Shown: in pieces, positions 14,692 through 23,780 of the stretch
How the letters are laid out: the number at the start of each line of letters is the position of its first letter
Position numbering within the stretch: position 1 is the first letter of the stretch
Assembly: GCA_900540235.1 (NCBI GenBank)
Contig: UQEY01000024.1
Span: 1 to 30,827 of the forward strand
Length of the DNA: 30,827 bases
Direction: 5' to 3'
Source of the DNA: an uncultured Eubacteriales bacterium
Lineage (GTDB): Bacteria > Bacillota > Clostridia > Oscillospirales > Acutalibacteraceae
The notes under the pieces: generated by a model
Told to the model about the DNA's origin: nothing
The model's database searches: none
What the model saw: only the letters and a program-made list of their open reading frames with translations
Program-made: the position numbers and the translations under genes

Positions 14692-17442
14692 TTAGTCTTT
14701 ATGCTCTTTGCCCGGAGCACCGCAGCATTTTTTATACTTTTTACCCGAACCGCAAGGACATGGGTCGTTAGGACCTACTTTTTTGCCCTTTCTTACAGGT
14801 GCTGCCTTAACTGTGTCGTCGCCGCCCGATGATGTGGCTGTTACTTTTGCAACTGCTTTTCTTTCAACATCTTCCTGACGCCTTGGCATAATTGTGAGCA
14901 TCATTCTTACTGTGTTTTCACGAATTGAGGCTGTCATTGCATCAAACATATCGTAAGATTCCATACGGAATGCAACAACAGGGTCTTGCTGAGCATATGC
15001 ACGAAGGTGGATACCTTGCTTGAGGTCGTCCATAGCGTCAATGTGGTCCATCCAAAGTACATCAACATTACGAAGGAGTACCATTCTTTCAAAATCTTGG
15101 AACATTTCGTCACCAAGGAGTTCTCTCTTTTCTTCAAGGCGCTTATGACCTCTGTCGGTAAGCATATCGATTGTACCCTGAATTGAAAGCATATCAACAT
15201 CTTCGTTGAAGTCATCGTCGGTTGTGAGCCAACCTTTGTACTTTTCTTTAAGACCTGCTACATTCCAGTCGCTCTTGTGGTCGCCTGCAAAGTAGTTTTT
15301 AACATTTTCTTCAATGTTGGTGTCAAGCATAGCAAGAATCTTGTCGGTAAGGTCGATTCCGTCAAGTACCTGATCCCTCTGCTTATAAATAAGCTGCCTT
15401 TGACGGTTCATAACATCGTCGTACTGAAGTGTTTGCTTACGAATACCGAAGTTTCTGCCCTCTACCTTCTTTTGTGAAGATTCAACAGTCTTTGTAATCA
15501 TCTTTGATTCAATCGGCATATTTTCATCGTCGGTAAGACGAGCCATCATTGCCTGCATTCTCTCGCCGCCGAAAAGACGCATAAGGTCATCTTCAAGAGA
15601 AAGGAAGAACTGGCTTTCACCAGGGTCACCCTGACGACCGGAACGACCACGAAGCTGGTTATCAATACGGCGGGAGTCGTGACGCTCTGTACCTAAAATG
15701 AACAAACCGCCGACTTCTCTAACCTTGTCTGCTTCTTCCTGAATTTCGTCTTTGTATTTAGCTTCAAGCTGCTGGAAAGTCTTTCTTGCTTCAATAATTT
15801 CCTGATTGTCGGTTTCAGCAAAACCTGTTGCTTCCGCAATAAGGTCATCGCTGTACTGCATTCTCTTCATTTCGCTCTTAGCAAGGAACTCTGCGTTACC
15901 GCCAAGCATAATATCGGTACCACGACCTGCCATATTTGTAGCGATTGTAACTGCACCGAACTTACCTGCCTGAGCAATGATTTCAGCTTCTTTTTCATGG
16001 TTCTTAGCGTTGAGCACATTATGAGGAATATGCTCTTTTTTAAGCATTTTTGAAAGAATTTCACTCTTTTCAATGCTGATTGTACCGGCAAGAACAGGCT
16101 GACCCTTAGCATGGCACTCTTTAATCTTTTCAATTACATTGTGATACTTGCCACGCTCTGTTTGGAAAATAACATCAGGATGGTCAATTCTTGCAAGCGG
16201 CTTGTTTGTAGGAATTTCAACAACATCAAGCTTGTAGATTTCTGAAAATTCAGGCGCTTCTGTTGAAGCTGTACCTGTCATACCTGAAAGCTTCTTGTAA
16301 AGACGGAAATAGTTTTGGAAAGTGATTGTGGCAAGAGTTTTACTCTCGTGTTCAACCTTAACGCCTTCTTTTGCTTCAATAGCCTGGTGCAAACCTTCGT
16401 TATATCTTCTGCCTTCCATAATACGACCGGTAAATTCGTCAACGATTTTAACCTGACCGTCGGCAACAACATAGTCAATGTCTCTTCTCATTACACCGTT
16501 AGCCTTGATAGCCTGGTCAATATGGTGAAGGAGAGTAGTGTTGTCCATATCCATAAGGTTTTCAATATGGAAATATTCTTCTGCCTTTTTAACACCGTCT
16601 TGTGTAAGTGTCGCAGTCTTAGCCTTTTCGTCAACAACATAGTCGCCGTCATATGTTTCTTCAGTGTCCTGCTTTTCGTCCATCTTTGCAACTTTAACCA
16701 TTTTCAAGGTCTTTGCAAAAGCGTTAGCCTGACGGTAAAGGTCTGTTGACTGTTCACCCTTACCGCTGATGATAAGAGGAGTACGAGCCTCATCAATAAG
16801 AATCGAGTCAACCTCATCGACAATGGCAAAAATATGACCACGCTGTACTTTTTCTTCCTTATACTGAACCATATTGTCACGAAGATAGTCAAAGCCCATT
16901 TCGTTGTTGGTTCCGTATGTGATGTCTGCGTTGTACGCTTCCTGCCTCTGCTCATTAGTCTTTTCATGAATGATAAGACCTACTTTTAAGCCGAGAAAAC
17001 GATAAAGCTTACCCATCCACTCGGAGTCACGCTTAGCAAGGTAATCGTTAACTGTTACGATATGTACGCCCTCGCCTGTAAGCGCATTAAGGTATGCAGG
17101 GAGAGTGGCAACGAGCGTTTTACCTTCACCTGTTTTCATTTCGGCAATTCTGCCCTGGTGAAGAACGATACCGCCGATAATCTGAACCGGGAAATGTTTC
17201 ATTCCGAGAACACGCCAAGCGCCTTCACGGCAAACGGCAAATGCGTCAGGCAAAATGTCATCAAGAGTTTCACCGTTTGCAAGCCTGCCTTTTAAAATTT
17301 CTGTCTGAGAAGTAAGTTCTTTATCATCCATAGCTGCATACTTGTCCTCAAGAGCGAGAACCTTGTCCGCAGTCTTTTTAACTTTTTTAACTTCTTTTTT
17401 TGAGTAGTCGCCGAAGATGGCGGTTACAAATTTACTTGCCAT
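14692..17442 (-). CDS. secA: Preprotein translocase ATPase SecA
   Basis: Motor that pushes unfolded preproteins through SecYEG. The 916-aa length is normal. Nucleotide-binding fold 1 has MKTGEGKT (Lys108) and the DEVD box (209-212). The preprotein cross-linking domain follows, then the second fold with TIATNMAGRGTDIMLGGNAEFLAK and a QLRGRSGRQGDPGESQFFLSLEDDLMRLF segment, helical scaffold and wing. The C-terminal tail ends in a SEC-C zinc site C-x-C...CC (C895, C897, C906, C907) within NDPCPCGSGKKYKKCC, so it is full length and probably SecB-like/lipid-interacting at that end. A GAGGTGT site precedes the ATG, and its own promoter is at 17477-17505. Convergent with the amidohydrolase. Confidence 0.98.
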   Translation of the reverse strand: MASKFVTAIFGDYSKKEVKKVKKTADKVLALEDKYAAMDDKELTSQTEILKGRLANGETLDDILPDAFAVCREGAWRVLGMKHFPVQIIGGIVLHQGRIAEMKTGEGKTLVATLPAYLNALTGEGVHIVTVNDYLAKRDSEWMGKLYRFLGLKVGLIIHEKTNEQRQEAYNADITYGTNNEMGFDYLRDNMVQYKEEKVQRGHIFAIVDEVDSILIDEARTPLIISGKGEQSTDLYRQANAFAKTLKMVKVAKMDEKQDTEETYDGDYVVDEKAKTATLTQDGVKKAEEYFHIENLMDMDNTTLLHHIDQAIKANGVMRRDIDYVVADGQVKIVDEFTGRIMEGRRYNEGLHQAIEAKEGVKVEHESKTLATITFQNYFRLYKKLSGMTGTASTEAPEFSEIYKLDVVEIPTNKPLARIDHPDVIFQTERGKYHNVIEKIKECHAKGQPVLAGTISIEKSEILSKMLKKEHIPHNVLNAKNHEKEAEIIAQAGKFGAVTIATNMAGRGTDIMLGGNAEFLAKSEMKRMQYSDDLIAEATGFAETDNQEIIEARKTFQQLEAKYKDEIQEEADKVREVGGLFILGTERHDSRRIDNQLRGRSGRQGDPGESQFFLSLEDDLMRLFGGERMQAMMARLTDDENMPIESKMITKTVESSQKKVEGRNFGIRKQTLQYDDVMNRQRQLIYKQRDQVLDGIDLTDKILAMLDTNIEENVKNYFAGDHKSDWNVAGLKEKYKGWLTTDDDFNEDVDMLSIQGTIDMLTDRGHKRLEEKRELLGDEMFQDFERMVLLRNVDVLWMDHIDAMDDLKQGIHLRAYAQQDPVVAFRMESYDMFDAMTASIRENTVRMMLTIMPRRQEDVERKAVAKVTATSSGGDDTVKAAPVRKGKKVGPNDPCPCGSGKKYKKCCGAPGKEHKD

Positions 17443-17476
17443 AATAATTACACCTCATTAATTAATACCAACTGAC

Positions 17477-17505
17477 ATTGTAACACAAAACGAATCACTT
17501 GTCAC
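17477..17505 (-). promoter_or_regulatory. secA promoter
   Basis: Minus strand GTGACA (5 of 6 to TTGACA), 17-nt spacer, TACAAT (5 of 6), with transcription starting roughly 25-30 nt before the secA ATG. Confidence 0.7.
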
Positions 17506-17578
17506 TAACTTTTTTATATATTATTTATATATTAATAATAAATACGCAGGGGCGAATATCATTTTCTCACTTGATATA

Positions 17579-18178
17579 TCAATTCCCGAAAATAGATTTA
17601 ATTGCGGTAAGTGCGCCGCCTGAAACTGCGTTTTCTGCATTTTCGTCAAATGAAAGTTTAAGGTTTTTACTGCCTTGCTCAATATTTAAAGTTATGTCAA
17701 CGCCTTCACCCATTGAGGAAGCAGAAATTTTTTCTTTAAGCTCTTTAAGCCTTGAGTTTAAAAATGTTTCGTCGGAAAGCTTTGTAAGAAGTTGAAAAGA
17801 GCTGTATTGCGATTTTAATTCCTGTGCAAATTCCTGCGCTCCCTCTTCAAGATTTTTGTTTTTAACAGTAACGGTTACGGTTTTTGCGTCAAGGTCAATA
17901 TCTTTAACTTCGCAGGTGATGTTTTCAAAAATCGCTTCGCCGAGCTGTTTTATTTGCTTGTGCTTTTCTGCATAGCCCACGATAACATTAAGCGTTGAAG
18001 AATCAACATATTTTTGAAGCTTATCGGTGTCAAAACTCTTTAATGCGTCAAAAGCCAAGTCGACCGTTTTTGTAACATTATCCTCTGTCATAGCGTTTGA
18101 GGAAGAACAGGCAGTAAAGCTCACTGCAAGAAAAACAACGCACAAAATTACGCTTAATACACTTGTAATTTTTCTCAT
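17579..18178 (-). CDS. Small secreted lipoprotein of unknown function
   Basis: I do not recognise a named family. The 199-aa product has a lipoprotein signal peptide: RK start, hydrophobic core, then a lipobox-like FTAC with Cys24 as the lipidated residue. The mature part is rich in charged and Thr/Val residues. It begins TEDNVTKTVDLAFDALKSFDTDKLQKYVD, then alternates helix with strands (VKDIDLDAKTVTVTVKN), similar in style to small Clostridia DUF4878/DUF5105-type lipoproteins with an NTF2-like fold; that is an impression only. Start ATG has AGGAG upstream and its own promoter at 18268-18296. secA follows on the same strand but has a separate promoter, so no functional link is implied. The stop codon overlaps a TTGATATATCAA palindrome (17571-17582). 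Confidence 0.8.
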   Translation of the reverse strand: MRKITSVLSVILCVVFLAVSFTACSSSNAMTEDNVTKTVDLAFDALKSFDTDKLQKYVDSSTLNVIVGYAEKHKQIKQLGEAIFENITCEVKDIDLDAKTVTVTVKNKNLEEGAQEFAQELKSQYSSFQLLTKLSDETFLNSRLKELKEKISASSMGEGVDITLNIEQGSKNLKLSFDENAENAVSGGALTAIKSIFGN

Positions 18179-18267
18179 AAAATTTATCTCCTAAAAAATA
18201 ATAGTTGACACAAAGCAAATTTATATGTAAAATTTGTATACTTTATGCCGTGTGTATATTTCTGTCT

Positions 18268-18296
18268 ATTATATATAAAAAAAGTGAATTTGGCAA
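18268..18296 (-). promoter_or_regulatory. Promoter of the small lipoprotein gene
   Basis: Minus strand TTGCCA, 17-nt spacer, perfect TATAAT (plus-strand 18268-18273). The leader is about 80 nt and AT-rich. Confidence 0.65.
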
Positions 18297-18322
18297 TAAT
18301 AATTAAAATTGTTATAAAAAAA

Positions 18323-18351
18323 TTGCATATCTTAGATATATGTGGTATAAT
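18323..18351 (+). promoter_or_regulatory. Extended -10 promoter of the sugar transferase gene
   Basis: TTGCAT (18323-18328), 17-nt spacer, TATAAT (18346-18351), with TG one base before the -10 (TGGTATAAT), an extended -10 that can compensate for the weak -35. It is divergent from the lipoprotein promoter. Confidence 0.7.
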
Positions 18352-18394
18352 CACTTCGGCTGTACACATTATGTTGTTTTAAAAAATGTGATGA

Positions 18395-19030
18395 ATGGAT
18401 GTTAATCGTATAATGAATAAGAAGTTTAAAAAGATATTTACTCCCACAGGAGTTAAAAGAATATTTGATATAGTCGGGTCGCTTACTGCGCTCATTGTTT
18501 TATCACCTTTGTTTATTGTAATTTGTATTGCAAATCTGCTTACACCTAACACGAGTGTTTTCTTTTCTCACGAAAGAAGGGGTAGAAAGGGCAAACCGTT
18601 TAAGATTTACAAGTTTCAAACTATGAAAAACAATACGCCCAATGTTGCAACCAGTGATTTGGAAAACCCTGAGCAGTATATAACGCCTGTCGGTAAGTTT
18701 TTAAGGAAAACCAGTCTTGATGAGCTTCCTCAGCTTTGGAATATACTCAAGGGTGATATGAGCTTTGTAGGTCCACGCCCTCTTATTTCAAGTGAAATGA
18801 GAGCACACAGGTTAAGGCTTGAATACGGCGTTTACCGTTTTAGACCCGGTCTTACCGGTCTTGCTCAAATCAACGGCCGTGACGAGATTTCACTTATGAA
18901 AAAGATGAAATATGACAAGCTTTATTGCGATAACTGGTCGCTCAAGCTTGATTTTGTAATTCTTTTAAGGAGTGTAAAAGTTGCGCTCAAACAAGAGGGT
19001 TACCAAGAGGGCGCAATACACCGCAGATAA
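18395..19030 (+). CDS. Undecaprenyl-phosphate sugar-1-phosphate transferase (Bac_transf family)
   Basis: Monotopic initiating transferase that moves a sugar-1-phosphate from a UDP-sugar onto undecaprenyl phosphate, the first step of capsule, exopolysaccharide or glycoprotein glycan assembly. The 211-aa short form (WcaJ/EpsL core) has a basic start, one membrane hairpin (about 23-50, FDIVGSLTALIVLSPLFIVICIANLL), then KFQTM (73-77), KTSLDELPQLWNILKGDMSFVGPRP with the catalytic Asp-Glu pair (109-110), and RPGLTGLAQINGRDE. The start is uncertain: the ATG at 18395 and an in-frame ATG at 18413 both have weak ribosome sites. No other glycan-assembly gene is adjacent, which is unusual. The sugar specificity cannot be read from sequence. 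Confidence 0.92.
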   Translation: MDVNRIMNKKFKKIFTPTGVKRIFDIVGSLTALIVLSPLFIVICIANLLTPNTSVFFSHERRGRKGKPFKIYKFQTMKNNTPNVATSDLENPEQYITPVGKFLRKTSLDELPQLWNILKGDMSFVGPRPLISSEMRAHRLRLEYGVYRFRPGLTGLAQINGRDEISLMKKMKYDKLYCDNWSLKLDFVILLRSVKVALKQEGYQEGAIHRR

Positions 19031-19104
19031 AGTAAAAAGTGTATTATTTAAAATTTGAGAGCGGAAATTAATTCTGCCGTAATAATAAATATGGAGAACT
19101 GATT

Positions 19105-22100
19105 ATGGAGAGAAATTTTATTGACGGATATACCGAATGGCAGTCGAATCCTGAAATTGTGGGCGTTAACAAAATACCTGCTCACGCTACCTTTATGCCT
19201 TATGAAAATTTTGACGAGGCTAAGCAGGCTGACAGGTACAAATCATCTCGCTGCAAGCTTTTAAACGGCAAGTGGAAGTTTAAGCTTTACAAAAACTATG
19301 CTTACAGACCGAGCGATTTTGCTCAGCCTCATTACGATTCACACAACTGGGATACTATTAATGTACCAGGTTCTTGGCAAATGCAGGGCTACGACCAAAG
19401 CCAGTACTGCAATGTTCGTTACCCGTGGGAGGGAAGCGAAGATATTTGCCCTCCAAATGCACCTACAAAGTATAACCCGGTAGGTTGTTATATTAAAAAA
19501 ATACATATTAATAAATCGCTTCTTGATAAGCGTGTGGTTCTTTGCTTTGAGGGCGTTGAGTCTGCGTTTTACCTTTATGTTAACGGTGAAAGAGTAGGCT
19601 ACAGTGAGTCAACTTTCCATCGCAGTGAGTTTGATATTTCAAAGCATATTAAAGAGGGCTCAAATGTAATCGGCGTTGAAGTTTATCGCTGGTGCACGGG
19701 TTCTTGGCTTGAATGTCAGGATATGTGGCGCCTTGGCGGTATTTTCCGTGATGTTTATATCTACACTACCGAAAGGCAGTATATTCGTGATTATGAAGTT
19801 GTTGCAGAGCCTGATGTTACGCTCAGCGACGGCTATGCCGATATTCTTGTTAAAACAAACGGTTCGTACGAAAGTCTTAGCCTTGACTTAAACATTTTTG
19901 ACGCACAGGGCAACACCGTTGCGCTTGACAGCCAGTATGCAAATGAGGATCACCAAACCAAGCTTAAAGCGATTGTTACCGATGTTAATGTTTGGTCAAG
20001 CGAAAGTCCGTACCTTTATACTATGGTTATCACTCTTAAAGATAACGGCATGCCGATTGAATACATCAGCCAAAAGATTGGTTTTAGAAAAGTTGAAATC
20101 AAAGAGGGTATCATTCGTATCAACGGCGAAAGAGTAGTGTTTAAGGGCACTAACAGGCACGAGTTTGATTGCCATACCGGCAGATATATAAGCGAAAAGG
20201 TTATGCGCTATGATATCGAAATGATGAAGAAGTCAAATATGAACGCGGTTCGTACTTCTCATTATCCAAACGACCCAAGATTTTTGGAACTTTGCGACGA
20301 ATACGGTCTTTATGTAATTGATGAAAATAATATGGAAACTCACGGCACAGGCTGGTCAACTATAGTCGGCTGCCCTCAGCTTCCTGCTTCCCGTCCTGAA
20401 TGGGAAAAGGCTTGTATGGAGCGTATCAAGGCAACTTATAACAGGGATAAGAATATCACAAGTGTTGTTTGTTGGTCGCTCGGCAACGAATCGCTCGGCG
20501 GTGCAATTCCTAAAAAAATGTATCAATATATTAAGGATACGGATAAAACGAGATTTGTTCATTTTGAATGTCACCGTGCTCCTGATGAAAAAGAACTTTC
20601 CGATGTTCAGTCAAAGATGTATGCAAGACCGTGGGAATGTGAAGAATACGCAGTAACACAGCGTGATTCAAGACCGTATATCCTTTGCGAATACACTCAC
20701 GCTATGGGTAACTCCTGCGGCTCAACAGACGAATATACAAAACTTTGGGACAAATATCCTTGCCTTCAGGGCGGTTTTGTTTGGGACTGGGTTGACCAAA
20801 GTATTCTTACCAAAGATGAAAACGGAGTTGAATATCTTGCTTACGGCGGTGATTTTGGTGAAAATCCACACGACGGTCACTTCTGCGGCAACGGTTTGCT
20901 CTTTGGTGACAGAAGTGTTACACCAAAGCTTTGCGAGATTAAAAAACTCTATCAAAATGTAGATTTTAATGCACTTGACGCTCAGCGTGGCATTATTGAA
21001 ATTAAAAACAAGTTTATGTTTACAAACCTTAGCGAGTACGAACTTTATTGGTGTCAGTGCTCGGATAAGGGCGTATTTTGTGACGGCACAATCAATATTG
21101 ATGTTAAGCCTGGCGAGAAGAAGATTATCGACCTTGAACTCAGCAGGGTAAGAACGGAATGTTACCTCAACCTTGAATTCAGAGTTAAAGAGGATACATC
21201 TTGGTGCAAAGCAGGTCATATTATTGCCGAACAGCAATTTGTAATAAACGAGTTTGAAAATACATATGATGAACTTGAAACAGATTTGCCGCTTATCGTT
21301 GATGATACATACGGTTCACTTCGTGTAATCAGCGATGATGTAAATGTTAGATTTGAAAGAAGAGAACGCAACCAGCTTTATTCAATTAAGGTTGGCGGTG
21401 AAGAACTTTTGAGTGCACCGATGAGGCTTAACTTTTGGCGTGCTCTTACCGATAACGACCGTGGTTCAAGAACGGGCTCAAGGCTCGGTTGCTGGAGAGA
21501 TGCGGGCGACACACCGGGTATCTTCAATAACACAAAATGGTCGATAAACAACTACAAAGTGCTTGAAGACGGTAAGAAGGTAGTTATCACCGGCGGCGCA
21601 ACGGTTTGCACTCAGCCGGAATCAAAGGCGCAGATTATCTACACAATCACATCAAAGGGTATGGAAGTTGACCTTCAGTTTTATCCTGATGCGTCACTTC
21701 CTGAAATTCCTGAAGTTTCTGTTCTTTTTGAGCTTCCTAAAGATTTTGAAAACCTTACTTACCTTGGCAACGGTCCTGAAGAAAATTATATAGACAGGTG
21801 CAATGCCGCAAAAATCGGTCTTTACAACACAACTGTTAATGACCTTTGGGTAAATTATCTTAAACCGCAGGAATGCGGCAACAGAACGGGCGTAAGGTAT
21901 GCAACACTTGTAGGCAACAAAAAGATATTCTCGGTTGTTGCAGAACCTCAAATGGAACTTAATGTTTGCCATTATCTTCCTAAAGAAATTGAAAATGTAT
22001 GGCACCAAAAGGATATGCCTGAATATAACAAAACAGTTGTAAGGCTTATTGCAAGGCAGCAGGGTATCGGCGGATATGATAGTTGGGGCGCTCACTGTAA

Positions 22101-22161
22101 CGAGATTTATAAAAACAAAACAGACAAAACTTACAGACTTAAATTCCAAATCAGATTTTGA
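19105..22161 (+). CDS. lacZ: Beta-galactosidase, GH2 (long LacZ type)
   Basis: Retaining glycoside hydrolase, probably acting on lactose or galacto-oligosaccharides. 1018 aa, close to E. coli LacZ (1023). Domain order: jelly-roll sugar-binding (about 40-220), Ig-like (220-325), TIM barrel (about 330-625), a second Ig-like domain, and the C-terminal beta-galactosidase small-chain domain with NGPEENYIDR. Signatures: TNRHEFDCHTGR, acid/base E462 in SLGNES, and nucleophile E529 in ILCEYTHAMGNS. There is no signal peptide, so it is cytoplasmic and needs an importer encoded elsewhere. The ATG has GGAGAAC upstream. It lies 74 nt after the sugar transferase with no clear promoter, so read-through from 18346 is possible. 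GH2 beta-galactosidase is firm; the natural substrate is inferred. Confidence 0.95.
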   Translation: MERNFIDGYTEWQSNPEIVGVNKIPAHATFMPYENFDEAKQADRYKSSRCKLLNGKWKFKLYKNYAYRPSDFAQPHYDSHNWDTINVPGSWQMQGYDQSQYCNVRYPWEGSEDICPPNAPTKYNPVGCYIKKIHINKSLLDKRVVLCFEGVESAFYLYVNGERVGYSESTFHRSEFDISKHIKEGSNVIGVEVYRWCTGSWLECQDMWRLGGIFRDVYIYTTERQYIRDYEVVAEPDVTLSDGYADILVKTNGSYESLSLDLNIFDAQGNTVALDSQYANEDHQTKLKAIVTDVNVWSSESPYLYTMVITLKDNGMPIEYISQKIGFRKVEIKEGIIRINGERVVFKGTNRHEFDCHTGRYISEKVMRYDIEMMKKSNMNAVRTSHYPNDPRFLELCDEYGLYVIDENNMETHGTGWSTIVGCPQLPASRPEWEKACMERIKATYNRDKNITSVVCWSLGNESLGGAIPKKMYQYIKDTDKTRFVHFECHRAPDEKELSDVQSKMYARPWECEEYAVTQRDSRPYILCEYTHAMGNSCGSTDEYTKLWDKYPCLQGGFVWDWVDQSILTKDENGVEYLAYGGDFGENPHDGHFCGNGLLFGDRSVTPKLCEIKKLYQNVDFNALDAQRGIIEIKNKFMFTNLSEYELYWCQCSDKGVFCDGTINIDVKPGEKKIIDLELSRVRTECYLNLEFRVKEDTSWCKAGHIIAEQQFVINEFENTYDELETDLPLIVDDTYGSLRVISDDVNVRFERRERNQLYSIKVGGEELLSAPMRLNFWRALTDNDRGSRTGSRLGCWRDAGDTPGIFNNTKWSINNYKVLEDGKKVVITGGATVCTQPESKAQIIYTITSKGMEVDLQFYPDASLPEIPEVSVLFELPKDFENLTYLGNGPEENYIDRCNAAKIGLYNTTVNDLWVNYLKPQECGNRTGVRYATLVGNKKIFSVVAEPQMELNVCHYLPKEIENVWHQKDMPEYNKTVVRLIARQQGIGGYDSWGAHCNEIYKNKTDKTYRLKFQIRF

Positions 22162-22222
22162 TTTAATAGTACATTTTGTATCGTTTTGTGAATTTATATA
22201 ATAACAGACTGCCAAAAATAAC

Positions 22223-22250
22223 TTGACTTTTTTATTAAAAGTAATATAAT
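22223..22250 (+). promoter_or_regulatory. Promoter of the radical SAM gene
   Basis: TTGACT (22223-22228), 16-nt spacer, perfect TATAAT (22245-22250). The leader is about 80 nt and contains a small inverted repeat TCAACA-TTTC-TGTTGA just before the GAGAGG ribosome site. Confidence 0.75.
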
Positions 22251-22336
22251 TCAATATTAGACAACGCATAATATTACAAAAAATGTATATAAAACACATA
22301 GAAAGTCAACATTTCTGTTGATAAGAGAGGATAATT

Positions 22337-23764
22337 ATGGCTTCTTTTAAAGAGAAAGTTGCAGCTTTTGCAGTTGAAAAAGCTGTTAAGTATGCAAGAA
22401 AAGACTTCAAGAGAAACGCACCAAGAATTCTCACTCTTGTTGAGAAATTCGATGTTAAAAAGGTAAACCGTTCTACATATTCAGGTCTTCATAAGGTTAT
22501 GGATGACCCAAACAACAACTGGATGAAGTTTGCAGAAGATTTAATTTGTAATACAGATGAGCATGTACTTAACAAACTTGTTCCTCCGCTTATGAATGTT
22601 GCTATCAACAGCTACACAAAGCGTATGGCTGCTATTGAAAAGTACGGCTGCAATGTTCCTTGGGCAATTCTTATGGACCCGACTGCAGCGTGCAATCTTA
22701 AATGTACAGGTTGCTGGGCAGCAGAATACGGTCACACAAGTTCGCTTTCATACGATGACCTTGCAAGAATTATAAAAGAAGGTAAGGAACTCGGTACATA
22801 TATGTATCTTTACACCGGCGGCGAACCTACAATGAGAAGAAAAGACCTTATGCGTCTTTGCCGTGAAAACCCTGACTGCGCATTCCTTTCATTTACAAAC
22901 GGTACTCTTATTGATGACAGCTTTGCAGATGAAATAAGGGAAGTTGGTAACTTCTATCCTGCATTTTCTATTGAAGGCTATGAAGCTGAAAACGATTTCC
23001 GTCGTGGCGAGGGCACATTTAAAAAGTGTACTGCCGCTATGCAAAGACTTAAAGACAGAGGAGTTCCTTTCGGCGCATCACTTTGCTACACAAGTAAGAA
23101 TACAGATGTACTTGCATCTGACGAATATATGGATTGGCTTATTGACCACGGCGTTAAATTTGCTTGGTTCTTTACATATATGCCAACCGGTAACGGCGCA
23201 GTAACCGACCTTATGGTTTCACCTGAACAGCGTGCTTTGATGTATAAAAAGATGCACGAATGGCGTCATACAAAGTCAATCTTTGCGCTTGACTTTTGGA
23301 ACGACGGTGAATATGTACAGGGCTGTATCGCAGGCGGTCGTCATTATTTCCACATTAACTCTAACGGTGACTGTGAGCCTTGTGCTTTCGTTCACTATTC
23401 TAATGTAAATATTAAAGAACATTCTATTCTTGAAGCACTTCAGAGTCCGCTCTTTATGGCTTACAAGCGTAATCAGCCTTTCTCAAACAATATGCTTCGT
23501 CCGTGCCCTGTTCTTGATAACCCGGGCGCTATCAGCAAAATGGTTGCAGAAACCGGTGCTTATTCAACAGAAATGCAGCATCCTGAAGCAGCCAATGAAC
23601 TTTTTGATAAGACTATTGCTGCGGCTAAGGCTTGGAAAGTTAAGGCTGACGAACTCTTTGACAGGGATGAATATATCGCAAAGCATGTTAAAGATGAAAA
23701 TATGTATAACTACGAAAAGCCTGACGAAGAAAGAGAATTCTCTGAATTTGAAAAGACAGAATAA
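22337..23764 (+). CDS. Radical SAM enzyme with SPASM-like C-terminal cysteines, function unknown
   Basis: 475 aa. A helical N-terminal region of about 110 residues (basic, no signal peptide) precedes a radical SAM core with the CxxxCxxC cluster site C119-C123-C126 (TAACNLKCTGCWAAEYG), a GGE SAM motif (YLYTGGEPTMRR) and a TNGTLID strand. A C-terminal set C330 (QGCIAGG), C346, C349 (GDCEPCAF) and C390 (RPCPVLDNP) looks like an auxiliary [4Fe-4S] SPASM/twitch site. The last 60 residues are Lys/Glu-rich. Own promoter at 22223-22250, GAGAGG ribosome site, and a strong terminator at 23929-23957, so it is monocistronic. No peptide substrate gene is adjacent. Enzymes of this shape occur widely in anaerobic Clostridia; lipid, cofactor or peptide modification are all open. 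Radical SAM is firm; I do not assign a reaction. Confidence 0.88.
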   Translation: MASFKEKVAAFAVEKAVKYARKDFKRNAPRILTLVEKFDVKKVNRSTYSGLHKVMDDPNNNWMKFAEDLICNTDEHVLNKLVPPLMNVAINSYTKRMAAIEKYGCNVPWAILMDPTAACNLKCTGCWAAEYGHTSSLSYDDLARIIKEGKELGTYMYLYTGGEPTMRRKDLMRLCRENPDCAFLSFTNGTLIDDSFADEIREVGNFYPAFSIEGYEAENDFRRGEGTFKKCTAAMQRLKDRGVPFGASLCYTSKNTDVLASDEYMDWLIDHGVKFAWFFTYMPTGNGAVTDLMVSPEQRALMYKKMHEWRHTKSIFALDFWNDGEYVQGCIAGGRHYFHINSNGDCEPCAFVHYSNVNIKEHSILEALQSPLFMAYKRNQPFSNNMLRPCPVLDNPGAISKMVAETGAYSTEMQHPEAANELFDKTIAAAKAWKVKADELFDRDEYIAKHVKDENMYNYEKPDEEREFSEFEKTE

Positions 23765-23780
23765 AATTTGAGCGGTAACA

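Noticed and set aside
14462..14832. Overlapping 70-78 codon plus-strand open frames
   Set aside because: They lie in repeat R2 and antisense to the secA end; the frame is not kept in R1, so these are repeat-derived artefacts.
20722..21237. 171-codon open frame on the minus strand
   Set aside because: Antisense to lacZ, no ribosome site or motif seen.
21694..22299. 201-codon minus-strand open frame running past the lacZ end
   Set aside because: Mostly antisense to the lacZ C-terminal domain; Phe/Ile/Cys-rich composition from reverse-complemented coding sequence, no Shine-Dalgarno.
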